The notes beneath the pieces were generated by a model. It did no database searches. It had not been told where the DNA came from and was given only the letters and a program-made list of their open reading frames with translations. From the NCBI GenBank assembly GCA_947460575.1, contig CANHIJ010000022.1:1-43381 (forward strand): 43,381 nucleotides of DNA. Direction: 5' to 3'. This stretch comes from Verrucomicrobiales bacterium. GTDB lineage: Bacteria; Verrucomicrobiota; Verrucomicrobiia; Verrucomicrobiales; V1-33. Below, piece by piece: positions 7,925-16,760 of this stretch. A program made the position numbers and the translations under genes. Within the stretch, counting starts at the first letter, position 1. Every line of letters starts with the position of its first letter.

Positions 7925-8482
7925 TTAGGGGGGTTGGGGCGGCGGGGTGGGGTCGAGGAGTTGCCAGAGGGCGTCGCGCTGTGGGGGGACGCGGTGGAGC
8001 ATTTGGCGGAGGGCAGTGATGGGAGGGGTGGCGGGGTCGCCTTGGACGCCGAGGTCGTGGGCGAGTTCGCGCTCGAAGTGGAGGAGGGCTTTGCGGGAGG
8101 GGGGGTGGGCGGCGAGGAAGTCGAGGGCGCGGCGGAGGAGGTCGTAGAGGCTTTCGATGGGGGTTTGGGGTTCGGCGGCGGATTCGAGGAGTTTGACGAA
8201 GTAGGAGGCGCAGAGGACTTTGGGCCAGGAGGCTTGGAGGCCGAGGCGGAAGTCGGTGACGGCGACTTCGCGGAGGGTGTGGAGGTCGGATTTTTTGGAG
8301 GGCAGCCAGAGGAGGTCGGCGGTGTAGAAGAGGTCGAGTTTGCCGGCGAAGGGGCTGGCGGGGCGGCGGGCGCCCTTGGCGGCGGTGCGGATGAGGCCGT
8401 GTTCGCGGGTGCACCAGTGCACGATGAGGCTGGACTCGGTGAGGAGGGTTTTGCGGATGAGGATGGCGCGGGATTTTTCGAT
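7925..8482 (-). CDS. recO: DNA repair protein RecO (start unclear)
   Basis: RecO helps load RecA onto SSB-coated single strands in the RecFOR gap-repair pathway. The reading frame encodes the typical OB-fold opening, IEKSRAILIRKTLLTESSLI, followed by VHWCTREHGLIRTAAKGARRP, then FAGKLDLFYTADLLW and a helical C-terminal part. The family's zinc-binding Cys set is not evident, as in many RecO proteins. The first canonical start in the frame is GTG 8422, which would remove about 20 residues of the OB fold. Between it and the upstream in-frame TAA (8548-8546) there is no ATG, GTG or TTG. I therefore extend the gene to the ATC at 8482, where family members normally have their initiator Met. A non-canonical start, a base error or a real truncation are all possible. 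Confidence 0.8.
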   Translation of the reverse strand: MEKSRAILIRKTLLTESSLIVHWCTREHGLIRTAAKGARRPASPFAGKLDLFYTADLLWLPSKKSDLHTLREVAVTDFRLGLQASWPKVLCASYFVKLLESAAEPQTPIESLYDLLRRALDFLAAHPPSRKALLHFERELAHDLGVQGDPATPPITALRQMLHRVPPQRDALWQLLDPTPPPQPP

Positions 8483-8635
8483 GGAAGAGATTGGCGCGGG
8501 GGGTGGCGGGGCGATAGTGCGGAGTGGGGTGCGGCGGGGAAAATTTTAGGGTGCGGAGGGAAGGGGTGGGGGAGCGGCCTTTGCATCCTGGCTTGCAAAG
8601 GCGGGGCTGGGGGTTTAGGGGGAAAGCTCACGAAG

Positions 8636-9782
8636 ATGGACGAGAAGACCAAAGCCCCTACGATCGACCTCCAGGCGTTCGACCCAGCCGCGCTGAAGAG
8701 CCGGCTGAGCGATCTCCGGAGGTATCTTTGACTTGCCAGCGCTGGAAGGCCGATCGGCTGAATTGGAGGCGAAGATGATGGCGCCGGATTTTTGGGATCG
8801 GCACAGCAGCGCGCAGGCGGTGGTGGGGGAGCGGGCCGCAGTGCTGCGCAAGCTGGAGACTTACCGCGGGCTGGAGGCGCGCTTAGCTGATTTTGAGGTG
8901 CTGTTGGAAATGGCGGCTGGGGACGACGACGAGGCGCTGCGGATTGAGGCGCATAATGAGTTTTATGGGATTGGGCAGGCGCTGAGCGATTTTGAGATTG
9001 TGACCTTGATGGCGGGGTCGCAGGATCCCTCGAATGCTTTTTTGAACATCCACGCGGGGGCGGGGGGGACGGAGTCGCAGGATTGGGCGGAGATGTTGTG
9101 CCGGATGTTTACGCGCTGGGCGGAGCGAAAGGGGATGGAGGCGGAGTTGATGGATTTTACGGAGGGGGACGGGGCTGGGTATCGGTCGGTGACGATGAAG
9201 ATCAGCGGGCCGTATGCGTATGGGTATTTGCAAAACGAGCGCGGGGTGCACCGCTTGGTGCGGATCTCTCCGTTTGATTCGCAGAGTCGGCGGCACACCT
9301 CGTTTTGCAGTGTGGATGTGGTGCCGGAGGTGGAGGACGATGGGGAGATTGTGATCAAGGATGGGGACTTGAAGCGGGATACCTATCGGTCTGGGGGGAA
9401 GGGAGGGCAGAACGTGAACAAGGTGGAGACGGCGGTGCGGCTGACGCACTTGCCGACGGGGATCGTGGTGGCGTGCCAAGTGGCGCGCTCGCAGGGGAAG
9501 AACCAGGAGATGGCGATGAACATGCTGCGGGCCAAGCTGTACCAGATGCAGCAGGACGCGAAGCGGCGGGAGGGGGATCGGCTGTACAGCGAGAAGGGGG
9601 AAATTGCCTGGGGGAGCCAGATTCGCTCGTATGTTTTCCAGCCTTATCAACTAGTGAAGGACCACCGCACGGGGCAGAGCACGGGGACGGTGGCGGGGGT
9701 GATGGACGGGGATTTGGATCCGTTTATTGAGGCCAAGCTGCGGGGCCGGACGGCCTCGGGGCAGGATGAGGATCTGGCCTGA
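8636..9782 (+). CDS. prfB: Peptide chain release factor 2 (RF2), programmed +1 frameshift
   Basis: RF2 ends translation at UGA and UAA. The gene is in two frames: 31 codons from ATG 8636 to 8728, then TGA at 8729-8731, where the ribosome slips +1 and continues from GAC at 8730 to the stop at 9782. The full product is about 381 residues. The second frame contains the RF2 signature [10 protein letters not shown] and the peptidyl-hydrolysis loop with GGQ in [18 protein letters not shown]. The start is chosen because it reads directly into the slippage site; a G-rich stretch lies some 20 nt upstream. It is divergent from recO and convergent with the DUF4407 gene. Confidence 0.97.
8718..8732 (+). 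promoter_or_regulatory. RF2 autoregulatory frameshift site
   Basis: GGAGG (8718-8722) acts as the internal Shine-Dalgarno. It is followed after TAT by the slippery CTT codon, then TGA and C. This is the classical arrangement that lets low RF2 favour +1 slippage at UGA, so RF2 controls its own level. The match to the well-studied enterobacterial site is close. Confidence 0.95.
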
Positions 9783-9836
9783 GGGGGGAGGGTGAGGTCG
9801 GTGGCCTGAATTGGGTGTTTTGAGGAGGGGTGCCCT

Positions 9837-9856
9837 GGGCCGCCTCCTAGCGGCCC
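9837..9856. terminator. Hairpin terminator between convergent genes
   Basis: A perfect 7-bp stem (GGGCCGC / GCGGCCC) with a 6-nt loop. It lies between the end of prfB (9782) and the end of the DUF4407 gene (9891). A short T run follows at 9869-9872 on the plus strand after further GC-rich sequence. It could serve both converging transcripts. Confidence 0.5.
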
Positions 9857-9890
9857 GCTGGGGCGGGGCGGGCCCCTTTTGGATTGGGGG

Positions 9891-11429
9891 TCAGTCGGAG
9901 GGGGGGGCGGGTTCTGGGAAGAGGTGGGTTTGGAGGATGGAGGTGTGGGAGGGGGAATGGCCGGAGTTGCCGGTGGTGGCCCAGCGGCGGGCGTTGGATG
10001 GGTAGAGTTTTTTGAAGGCGCGGAGGTTGAGGTTGCAGACCAATTCGCTTTGTTCCACGAGGACGTCGTAGGGTCCGGGGCGGCTGAAGATTTTGGCCAT
10101 GATGGGGACGAGATCGAGGACGAAGAGGGTGCCGAAGACGACGAGGAACTGGAAGAGGCCGGCGACCCACTGGAAGGGAGGGGCGTTGGTTTGGAGGGCG
10201 TCGGGAGGGGGGAGGAAGATGACTTTGTAGAGGCCGATGGTTTCCTCCATGGGGTCGAGGACGCCTTTGATTTTGGTTTCGTAGCGGGCGATGGGGGGGA
10301 GGTAGCGATCGTCGTGGAGGCGGAGGGCGCGGGTGTGGTCTTGGGTGTGCAGGGTGATTTCTGCGGTGAGGCGGGCCAATTTTTCTTGGCGGGTGCGTTC
10401 GCGCTCCTTGGCTTCTTGGATGAAGGCGGCGCGGCGTTCGGGGAGGGAGTCCCAGAGGGTGTTGCGGTCGATGAGGCGGGCGGCGGCGAGGGAGCTGTTG
10501 AAGGAGGCGAGGGTGGTGGATTCCTGAGTGAGGGCGGCGGCGAGGCGGTCGAGGTCGCGGGAGGCGGCGAGGTCGCGGCGCTGGAGGTCTTTGGTGCGGG
10601 GGCCTTCGCCGGCTTTTTTGGGTTCGGGGAAGAATTCGTTGGGGAGGCCGTTGGATTCGCGGGCGAGGGCTTCGACGAGGCGGCGGTGGAGGGCTTCGGC
10701 GTCGGTTTGGTCGGATTGGAGAGTGGCGAGGCGTTCTTTGGAGGCGTCGATTTGGGTGAGGAGGCGGCGGGTGGGAGGAGAGGCGGGAGCGAGGAAGCCA
10801 TCGGCGCTGATTTTTTGTTTTTCTTCTTCGATTTTCTGATCGGCGTAGGTGTCGGAGTTGAGGATGGCGGTTTCGAGGGGGGCGAGTTGGGCGATTTTTT
10901 CGTCGTGGGTGGTTTGGAAGGTGGAGGTGAGGGATTTGCGGGTGGCGGCCTCGTCTTGGCGGAGGTCGTTGAGGACGCCTTGGATTTCGGTTTGGTAGCG
11001 GTGGGCGATGGCGGGGCGGTAGGCGTCGAGGCAGAAGGGGAAGGAGATGGCGACGCTGACGACGGCGGCGAGGGCGAAGCGGAAAGCGACTTGGAGGGAC
11101 TTGCGCCACCAGGGTTGGAAGGGGCGGTAGGTGGCGAGGAGGATGCGGTCGGTGCCGAGGATGACGGTGGCCCAGGCGGAGGCGGCGGTGAGGCAGGTGA
11201 GGAAGGGGGGATCGGCGAAGCGGCTGCGGGCGAAGAAGTACATCCCGAAGAAGGCCATGAGGGTGGGGATGAGGATGGTGGAGCCGAGCACGGCGACGCG
11301 TTCGCGTTCGGAGGGGGGGCAAAGGCGGAGGGTTTCCCAGCGGGCTCCGGCGAGCCAATGGAGGAAGCTGGTGCCGCGGTCGGGGCGGGGGGCTTCGGGA
11401 GGGGCGTCAGCAGGAAATGGGGGGAGCAT
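9891..11429 (-). CDS. DUF4407 membrane protein
   Basis: A 512-residue membrane protein with the DUF4407 layout. Two hydrophobic helices near the N-terminus (about 45-95) are preceded by a cytosolic segment with FLHWLAGARWETL. A further helix lies at about 115-135. A long charged coiled-coil stretch (about 145-410) rich in Gln, Glu, Ala and Arg follows. A C-terminal hydrophobic segment (QWVAGLFQFLVVFGTLFVLD) comes near residue 435, and then a short soluble tail. The function of the family is unknown; the coiled coil may sit outside the membrane. The frame is open far upstream, but ATG 11429 starts the recognisable domain and leaves a 74-nt gap after the preceding gene. It is probably the last gene of the envelope cluster. 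Confidence 0.85.
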   Translation of the reverse strand: MLPPFPADAPPEAPRPDRGTSFLHWLAGARWETLRLCPPSERERVAVLGSTILIPTLMAFFGMYFFARSRFADPPFLTCLTAASAWATVILGTDRILLATYRPFQPWWRKSLQVAFRFALAAVVSVAISFPFCLDAYRPAIAHRYQTEIQGVLNDLRQDEAATRKSLTSTFQTTHDEKIAQLAPLETAILNSDTYADQKIEEEKQKISADGFLAPASPPTRRLLTQIDASKERLATLQSDQTDAEALHRRLVEALARESNGLPNEFFPEPKKAGEGPRTKDLQRRDLAASRDLDRLAAALTQESTTLASFNSSLAAARLIDRNTLWDSLPERRAAFIQEAKERERTRQEKLARLTAEITLHTQDHTRALRLHDDRYLPPIARYETKIKGVLDPMEETIGLYKVIFLPPPDALQTNAPPFQWVAGLFQFLVVFGTLFVLDLVPIMAKIFSRPGPYDVLVEQSELVCNLNLRAFKKLYPSNARRWATTGNSGHSPSHTSILQTHLFPEPAPPSD

Positions 11430-11503
11430 GAAGGGGGAGTGTAGGCGGAAGGACGGGGGGCTGCCAACTTGGATCCGGCGGGGGCGCGGGGAGAGGGGTG
11501 CGC

Positions 11504-12133
11504 TTAGGGGATTGCCGGAGAGCTGGAGGGGGCGGAGCGGCGGATGAGAAGGACGGCGAGGAGGGCGCCGAGGAAGTTGGAGACGAGGTCCCAGCCGGTA
11601 TTGGCATAGTCGCCGACGTTTGTGTTGGGGAGGAGGAGGGTGGCGATGAATTCGACGACTTCGTTGAAGGCGCCGAAGCCCATGCTGGCGGCCACGCAGA
11701 GCGTGAGGATGCCTGGGGTGGGGCGGACGGGGCCGCCGTCGGGGGAGCGGAGGGCGCTGCGGACGACATGCCAGCAGAGCCAGGCGGTGATGCCGAAGCC
11801 GTAGGCGTGGGTGATTTGGTCGTATTTGAGGAGATGGGGGATGAGCCACCAGCTGTAGAGGACGGAGTGGGGGCCTTGGCGGAACCAGGATTGGGGGATG
11901 GGGACGAGGCCGCCGGCCATGTGGAGGAGGCCCCAGGCGCTGAAGGTCCAGAGGAGGCCAGGGCTGAGGGGGTAGCGGCGGTGGACCGCGTAGAGGGAGG
12001 GGATGAGGACGAGCATCACCCCGATGTAGAGGATGAACTCGCGGTTTCCGCAGGCGATGGCTCCGGCGATGGCGGCGGCCAGGTAGAGCCCGGTGAAGCC
12101 GAGCACGGCGCGGAGCGGAGCGGGGGGAGGCAT
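11504..12133 (-). CDS. YjdF-like inner-membrane protein (DUF2238)
   Basis: A 209-residue polytopic membrane protein with about six hydrophobic helices. Family features seen are KYDQITHAYGFGITAW near the middle, FGAFNEVVEFIATLL, and the C-terminal VGDYANTGWDLVSNFLGALLA, matching the DUF2238/YjdF pattern of conserved His, Glu and Asp in membrane segments. The biochemical role of the family is not known. It starts 12 nt after the stop of the CotH gene and is followed after 74 nt by the DUF4407 gene. Confidence 0.85.
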   Translation of the reverse strand: MPPPAPLRAVLGFTGLYLAAAIAGAIACGNREFILYIGVMLVLIPSLYAVHRRYPLSPGLLWTFSAWGLLHMAGGLVPIPQSWFRQGPHSVLYSWWLIPHLLKYDQITHAYGFGITAWLCWHVVRSALRSPDGGPVRPTPGILTLCVAASMGFGAFNEVVEFIATLLLPNTNVGDYANTGWDLVSNFLGALLAVLLIRRSAPSSSPAIP

Positions 12134-12145
12134 GGCGCGGGAGTG

Positions 12146-15100
12146 TCAGGGGACGCGAGTGGCCTTGAGGCGGAGGAATTGACGGGCGGCAGTGGCGGGC
12201 TGGGGGTGGCGGAACTGGCGGGTGAAGCTGCCGTCGGGCTGGGTCACGGGAGGGCCGACGGGGAGGGCGGGGAGCCAGGCGGGGGCGAGGTCGCTGGAGG
12301 CCTCGGCGCTGAGGACAGCGTCGTCGCGGCCTGGGGGGTAGTTGACGGTGAGGGTGAGGAAGGCTTGGCCAGAGGGGTCTTCGGGGAGGGGCTGCCGGGC
12401 GGGGCGGAGGTCGGCGGGGGTGGGGGCGAGGGGGGCGGAGCCGAGGGCGTATTCTACGAGATTGGGGAAGCCGTCGCGGTCGGAGTCGAGGGAGCCGTCG
12501 GGGTCGGCGAGGAGGAAACTCTGGGCCCAGGCGGGGTAGAGGAGGGCGTCGCTGGAGGCGGGGGTGGGGAGGGAGCTGCTGCGGCGCCAGCTTTCGGGGA
12601 GGCTGGGGTCGGGGTTGGTGGTGGGGCTGATGAGGACGAGGGCGGGGCCGGTGCCGTCGGCCTCGGCGGGCCAAGGGGGTAGGGTGCGGTAGGCGAATTG
12701 CTTGATGGGGAGGCCGTCGGCGGCGAGGAGTTCGATGGTTTCGCCGCTGTTGCTGAGGGCGCTGCTGTCGGTGAAGGCGCCGAGGATGGCGCTGGGGGGG
12801 ACGAGGGGATAGGCGGTGGCGAAGGCGGCAGGATTGCGCAGGAGGAGGGCGCGGGCGCCTGGGGCGAGGGTGGTGCCGTCAGGGAAGGCGAAGCTGATGC
12901 CGGCGGTAAAGCGGCAGCGGGTGAGGTCGATCGGGTTGGGGCTGATGTTGAGGAGTTCGAGGAATTCTTCTTGGCCGGTGGGGGTGGCGGGATGGTAGTG
13001 GATTTGGGAAATGACGAGGTTGGCGGCGCTGGCAAGGGTGCCGACAAGGTATTGGCTGCGGGTGAGGGCGCTCCAGGCGGAGGTGGTGGGATTGTAGGCG
13101 CGGGCCTGGAGGGTGGTGCTGCGAGTGAGGGGGAGGTCGAGGGGGCTGGGGGCGGTGAGGGCGGTGGGGGCGAGGGCGCCGCCGGGGAGGCGGGGTTCGG
13201 AGCCGTCGAGGGTGTAGGCGATGAGGGGGGAGGCGGCCTGGAGGCGAATGGTGGCGGGGCCGGGGAAGCTGGTTTGGTAGGTGGGCTGGCCAGTGGAGTC
13301 GAGGAAATTGGGGGCGGCGAGGGCCGCGAGGGCGGGGTAGAGGCCATCGACTTTGAGTTGGGCGAGGACGGCGGCGGTGCGGGTGGGGAGGACGGTGGTT
13401 TTGACGGTATTGACGGCGCTGAGCCAGTCGGAGGCGAGGTAGCGGGGGGCGTGGCCGGCGGGGAGATCAGTAAGGGCTTGGGCGTCGCCCCAGCGGGCGG
13501 ATTCGACGCGGACGGCTTTGGTGAGGAGGTCGGCGCGGGCTTGGAAGCGGGCGGCGGTGGCGGCGGGGGTGAGGGCCCCGCCGTCGAAGAAGTGGCGGCG
13601 CACGTGGTCGGCGAACCGCAGCTTGTATTCGGGGCTGGCCATGAGGTCCTGGTGGAGGCGCTGGGGGTTGCTGTAGGTGAAGTCGTTGACGTAGGATCCG
13701 CCCCAGGGGCCGGTTTGGTCGACGACCCAGGAGGGGGTGCCGAGGGTGTGTTCGGCGTCGCGGATGAAGAAGCGGAAGCCGTCGGCGCCGTTGCGGCGGT
13801 AGACGCTGAACCAGTTGTTGGGGCGGTCGTGGCCGAGGAAATTGGAGAGGACGGCGTCGCCATCGCCGGCGTAAAAGATGACGAGCATTTCGTCGATGAG
13901 GTTGTCGATGTCGAGGAGGACGGGGAGGGCGGGGTTGCGGGAGCCGTCGGGGTTGCGGCCGGAGATTTCGAAATATTTGGCGAGGGTGGCGCCGGAGGTG
14001 GCGAGGGAGCGGGCCTTGGTCCAGAGGGAGCGCCAGGCGTCGAGGGAGCCGTCGGTGGCTTCGGTGGCGAAACCGCCGATGTGGTTGCCGCATTTGACGG
14101 CGTCGTACTCTTCGCTGGAGCCGCCGAAGTAGCTGGCGGCGTATTCGGCTTCGGCGCGTTCCTCGGAGTAGTAGAGGCCCCAGTAGTGGCCGTTGAGGTA
14201 GAGGTGGTAGTAGCGGCTGCGGGTGGTGGGTTGGCCGAGGGCGCCGAGGGTATCGCGGCAGAAGGGGTCGCGGACCATGGTGTTGAACTTGCCGCTGGCG
14301 TAGCTGGATTCGCGGTACCATCCGTAATTAGAGCCGGTGCCGAGGTCGAGTTTGCCGAACTGGTCCGTGCCGGTTTTGCCGAAGAGGGGGTAGCGGAGTT
14401 TGCCGTCGTATTTGCTGGAGAAGAAGAGGCGGAGGCCGTGTTTAAAGAAGCTGTCGTTGCGGCTGTAGCCGCCGCGCATGCGGAGGCCGGCGTTGATTTG
14501 GAAGCCCTCGAGGTTGCCGTCGGGGCTGACGTAGCCTGGGGGGTGAATCAACTCTAAGGAGATGGGGCGTTCCCAGGCGGGGCCGTGTTGGTCGGCGTTG
14601 ACGTAAATGCCGGTGGTGGAGTTGGTGAGGTTTTTTTGATCGGTGACGATGGAGAGGGTGGGGAGGGCGTAGAGGCTTTCGAGCATCTCGGGGGCGGTGA
14701 AGGAGGAGACCACGGCGGGGTCCATGCCGAAGTTGAAGAGTTGGCCGTTGACGGCGGCGGAGGGCCAGCCGCGGGTCACGGCGTTGGCGGGGGTTTGGGC
14801 CAAGACTTGAGAAGAAAAGAGGTACGTCTGAGTGTCGGTATTGGTGGGGGCGTATCCGGCCAGGAAGGCGGCGGCGCGCAGGGTGGTGACGCCGCCGACG
14901 CTGGGCAGGTTGATGCCGGGAGCGCCGACGGGGACGGCGCCGGGGTGGATGGTGAGAGTGACCGAGGGGGGGCTGGCGGGGTCGAGAGGCGGGACCTTGG
15001 TTCCGTTGGCGAGGGTGGGTTCGCTGCCGTTGGTGGTGTAGACGAGGGTGGCGCCGGGGGTGCGGGCGGAGAGGGTGGTGGTGACGGCTTCGCGGTAGAA

Positions 15101-16588
15101 GCCGCGGCCGACGCTGAATTTAGTGTCGTCGGTGAGGTCGAGGAAGCCGAGGGCGGAAGTATTGTTGGGGGCGCCCGGGGAGGGGCTGCCGAAGGGAGCG
15201 CCAAAATAGGCGGGCGGGGCGGGAGTGGCCGCGGTTCCGAAGGAGATGTCGGGAAACTGGGCGGGATAAGCGGGGAGGAAGGAGGTGCTGATTTCGCCGG
15301 TGGCGGGGCGGACTAGGGAAAGGGGTTCGCCGGCGTTATCTAAGGTAAAATTGGCGTGCAGGGGGGCGGCGGGGTCGCGCAGGTTGCGGCCGCTGGCGCG
15401 GACGAGGCGGTAGCCATTGGCGGGGATGCCGGAGCCTGGGGGGAAGTCCCACTGGGCGTCGCGGTCGCGGAGTTGCCAGCCCGCGAGGTCGATGCCGTAG
15501 GGGTTGGGGTTGAAGAGTTCGATCCAGTCGGGGGTGCTGCCGTCGGGGTCGATGAGGCTGGATTCGTTGTCGGCGAGGAATTCGTTGATTTGGGGAGGTA
15601 GGGGAGTGAGGCCGACGTGGACGGTGAGGACCTGGGTGGTGCTGACGCCGAGGGCATTGGTGGCGGTCAGTGTGTAGGTGGTGGTGGCGTCGGGGTGGAC
15701 CAGGGCGGAGCCGGAAAAGGTGGGGCCGCTGGGGAGGACGGCAGGCTCAATGGACACGGTTTCGGCTTGGCTGACGGTCCACTGGAGGGCGACGTCGCCG
15801 CCGGCTGGGGAGAGCACGCCGCCTTCGGAGGAAACCCCGGAGGCTGTGGTCGCGGAGAAGCGGGCCAGGGGGTCGGGGGCGGTGAAGGTCGTGGGGAGTT
15901 TGTATTTTGCTTGCAGGTAGTAGCCGACCGCGTTGCGGTTGGCGGGGCTGAGGGGGCCGTCGTAGACGAGGATTTCGGCCACGCGGCCCTTCCAGAATCG
16001 GTTGAGGCTGGGGCTGGCGTTGCCGAGCCAGAGGGAGGAGAAGTTTTTGCGGGTGCCAGCGCTGGCGACGAGGAGGTGCGGGCTGCCCTGGGTGAAAGTG
16101 GAGCCGGGCCCTTTGTTGACGATGAGGGAGCCGACGGGGAGGCCGTTGCCGGTGAAGTCGTTGTCGTCCTGGGCCTGGGTGGGGGAGCGGTAGGCGGCGG
16201 CGAGGTCGTGGCGGCGGATGTTGAGGCCGTCGCCGCCGTTGGAGAGGAGGGTGGAGAGGCTGAGGCTGGCGGATTCGGAGGTGAGGACGGCAAAGATAGT
16301 CTGGGCGTTGAGGTCGGCGGCGGATTGGGTGAGGAGGTCGTTGAGGCCGTCGAAGCGGACGGTGGGCTGACTGTTGAAGGGGATATCGGCGGCGAGAAAG
16401 GTGGGTTGGGCGGTGCCGGCGGCGATGAGGGGGCCCCATTTGCTGACGGGAGAACTGTTGGGGAGGCCGAGGTCGGCGGCGCGGAGGTGGAGGGTGACGT
16501 TGCCGTAGGCGGAAGCTTGGAAGCCCTGGGCGGGGCAGGCCAGGAGGGTGGCCAGCCAGAGGGCGGCGGCGGAGCAGCGGAGTTTCAT
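12146..16588 (-). CDS. Giant secreted CotH-kinase / lamin-tail protein
   Basis: A 1480-residue exported protein. A signal peptide covers about residues 1-22 (basic start, hydrophobic core, AQG cleavage region). Domains by approximate position: a LamG/concanavalin-like region (30-235), an Ig-like strand region (245-325), a first lamin-tail domain starting at INEFLADNESS (334-430), a chitobiase/FN3-type segment with TLVYTTNGSEPT (about 510-590), and a CotH-type kinase domain (about 640-1035). The CotH domain has GLYYSEERAEAEY and DIDNLIDEMLVIFYAGDGDAV...NW. A second chitobiase-like segment follows (about 1100-1180, YTLDGSEPR), then a second lamin-tail (1191-1310). A Ca-binding-like loop, DSDRDGFPNLVEYALG, is near 1370. 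Large proteins of this build are characteristic of Verrucomicrobiota and Planctomycetota. CotH domains can phosphorylate proteins; the target here is unknown. Confidence 0.92.
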   Translation of the reverse strand: MKLRCSAAALWLATLLACPAQGFQASAYGNVTLHLRAADLGLPNSSPVSKWGPLIAAGTAQPTFLAADIPFNSQPTVRFDGLNDLLTQSAADLNAQTIFAVLTSESASLSLSTLLSNGGDGLNIRRHDLAAAYRSPTQAQDDNDFTGNGLPVGSLIVNKGPGSTFTQGSPHLLVASAGTRKNFSSLWLGNASPSLNRFWKGRVAEILVYDGPLSPANRNAVGYYLQAKYKLPTTFTAPDPLARFSATTASGVSSEGGVLSPAGGDVALQWTVSQAETVSIEPAVLPSGPTFSGSALVHPDATTTYTLTATNALGVSTTQVLTVHVGLTPLPPQINEFLADNESSLIDPDGSTPDWIELFNPNPYGIDLAGWQLRDRDAQWDFPPGSGIPANGYRLVRASGRNLRDPAAPLHANFTLDNAGEPLSLVRPATGEISTSFLPAYPAQFPDISFGTAATPAPPAYFGAPFGSPSPGAPNNTSALGFLDLTDDTKFSVGRGFYREAVTTTLSARTPGATLVYTTNGSEPTLANGTKVPPLDPASPPSVTLTIHPGAVPVGAPGINLPSVGGVTTLRAAAFLAGYAPTNTDTQTYLFSSQVLAQTPANAVTRGWPSAAVNGQLFNFGMDPAVVSSFTAPEMLESLYALPTLSIVTDQKNLTNSTTGIYVNADQHGPAWERPISLELIHPPGYVSPDGNLEGFQINAGLRMRGGYSRNDSFFKHGLRLFFSSKYDGKLRYPLFGKTGTDQFGKLDLGTGSNYGWYRESSYASGKFNTMVRDPFCRDTLGALGQPTTRSRYYHLYLNGHYWGLYYSEERAEAEYAASYFGGSSEEYDAVKCGNHIGGFATEATDGSLDAWRSLWTKARSLATSGATLAKYFEISGRNPDGSRNPALPVLLDIDNLIDEMLVIFYAGDGDAVLSNFLGHDRPNNWFSVYRRNGADGFRFFIRDAEHTLGTPSWVVDQTGPWGGSYVNDFTYSNPQRLHQDLMASPEYKLRFADHVRRHFFDGGALTPAATAARFQARADLLTKAVRVESARWGDAQALTDLPAGHAPRYLASDWLSAVNTVKTTVLPTRTAAVLAQLKVDGLYPALAALAAPNFLDSTGQPTYQTSFPGPATIRLQAASPLIAYTLDGSEPRLPGGALAPTALTAPSPLDLPLTRSTTLQARAYNPTTSAWSALTRSQYLVGTLASAANLVISQIHYHPATPTGQEEFLELLNISPNPIDLTRCRFTAGISFAFPDGTTLAPGARALLLRNPAAFATAYPLVPPSAILGAFTDSSALSNSGETIELLAADGLPIKQFAYRTLPPWPAEADGTGPALVLISPTTNPDPSLPESWRRSSSLPTPASSDALLYPAWAQSFLLADPDGSLDSDRDGFPNLVEYALGSAPLAPTPADLRPARQPLPEDPSGQAFLTLTVNYPPGRDDAVLSAEASSDLAPAWLPALPVGPPVTQPDGSFTRQFRHPQPATAARQFLRLKATRVP

Positions 16589-16760
16589 GGGCTGAGGTGG
16601 GGAAAGGGAAAAAGCGGTCGGCGGGGAAGGAGGCCAGCAAACGGATTTCTCGGCGCGCTGTAAAGCACTATAGAATGGGCAGGGGCGGCGCCGCAGAGGG
16701 GAGCGCGGGGCCTTGCACTCCTCGTTGCGCCCGGCAGGCAGCGCGTTAAGCTACACCATC

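Noticed and set aside
5590..8019. An 809-residue open frame on the plus strand opposite the kinase
   Set aside because: It is the antisense shadow of a very GC-rich gene: almost all Gly, Glu, Ala and Val, with no family-like pattern. The same explanation covers the long Gly/Glu or Pro/Arg-rich frames opposite the minus-strand genes at 1-5 kb and 9-16 kb.
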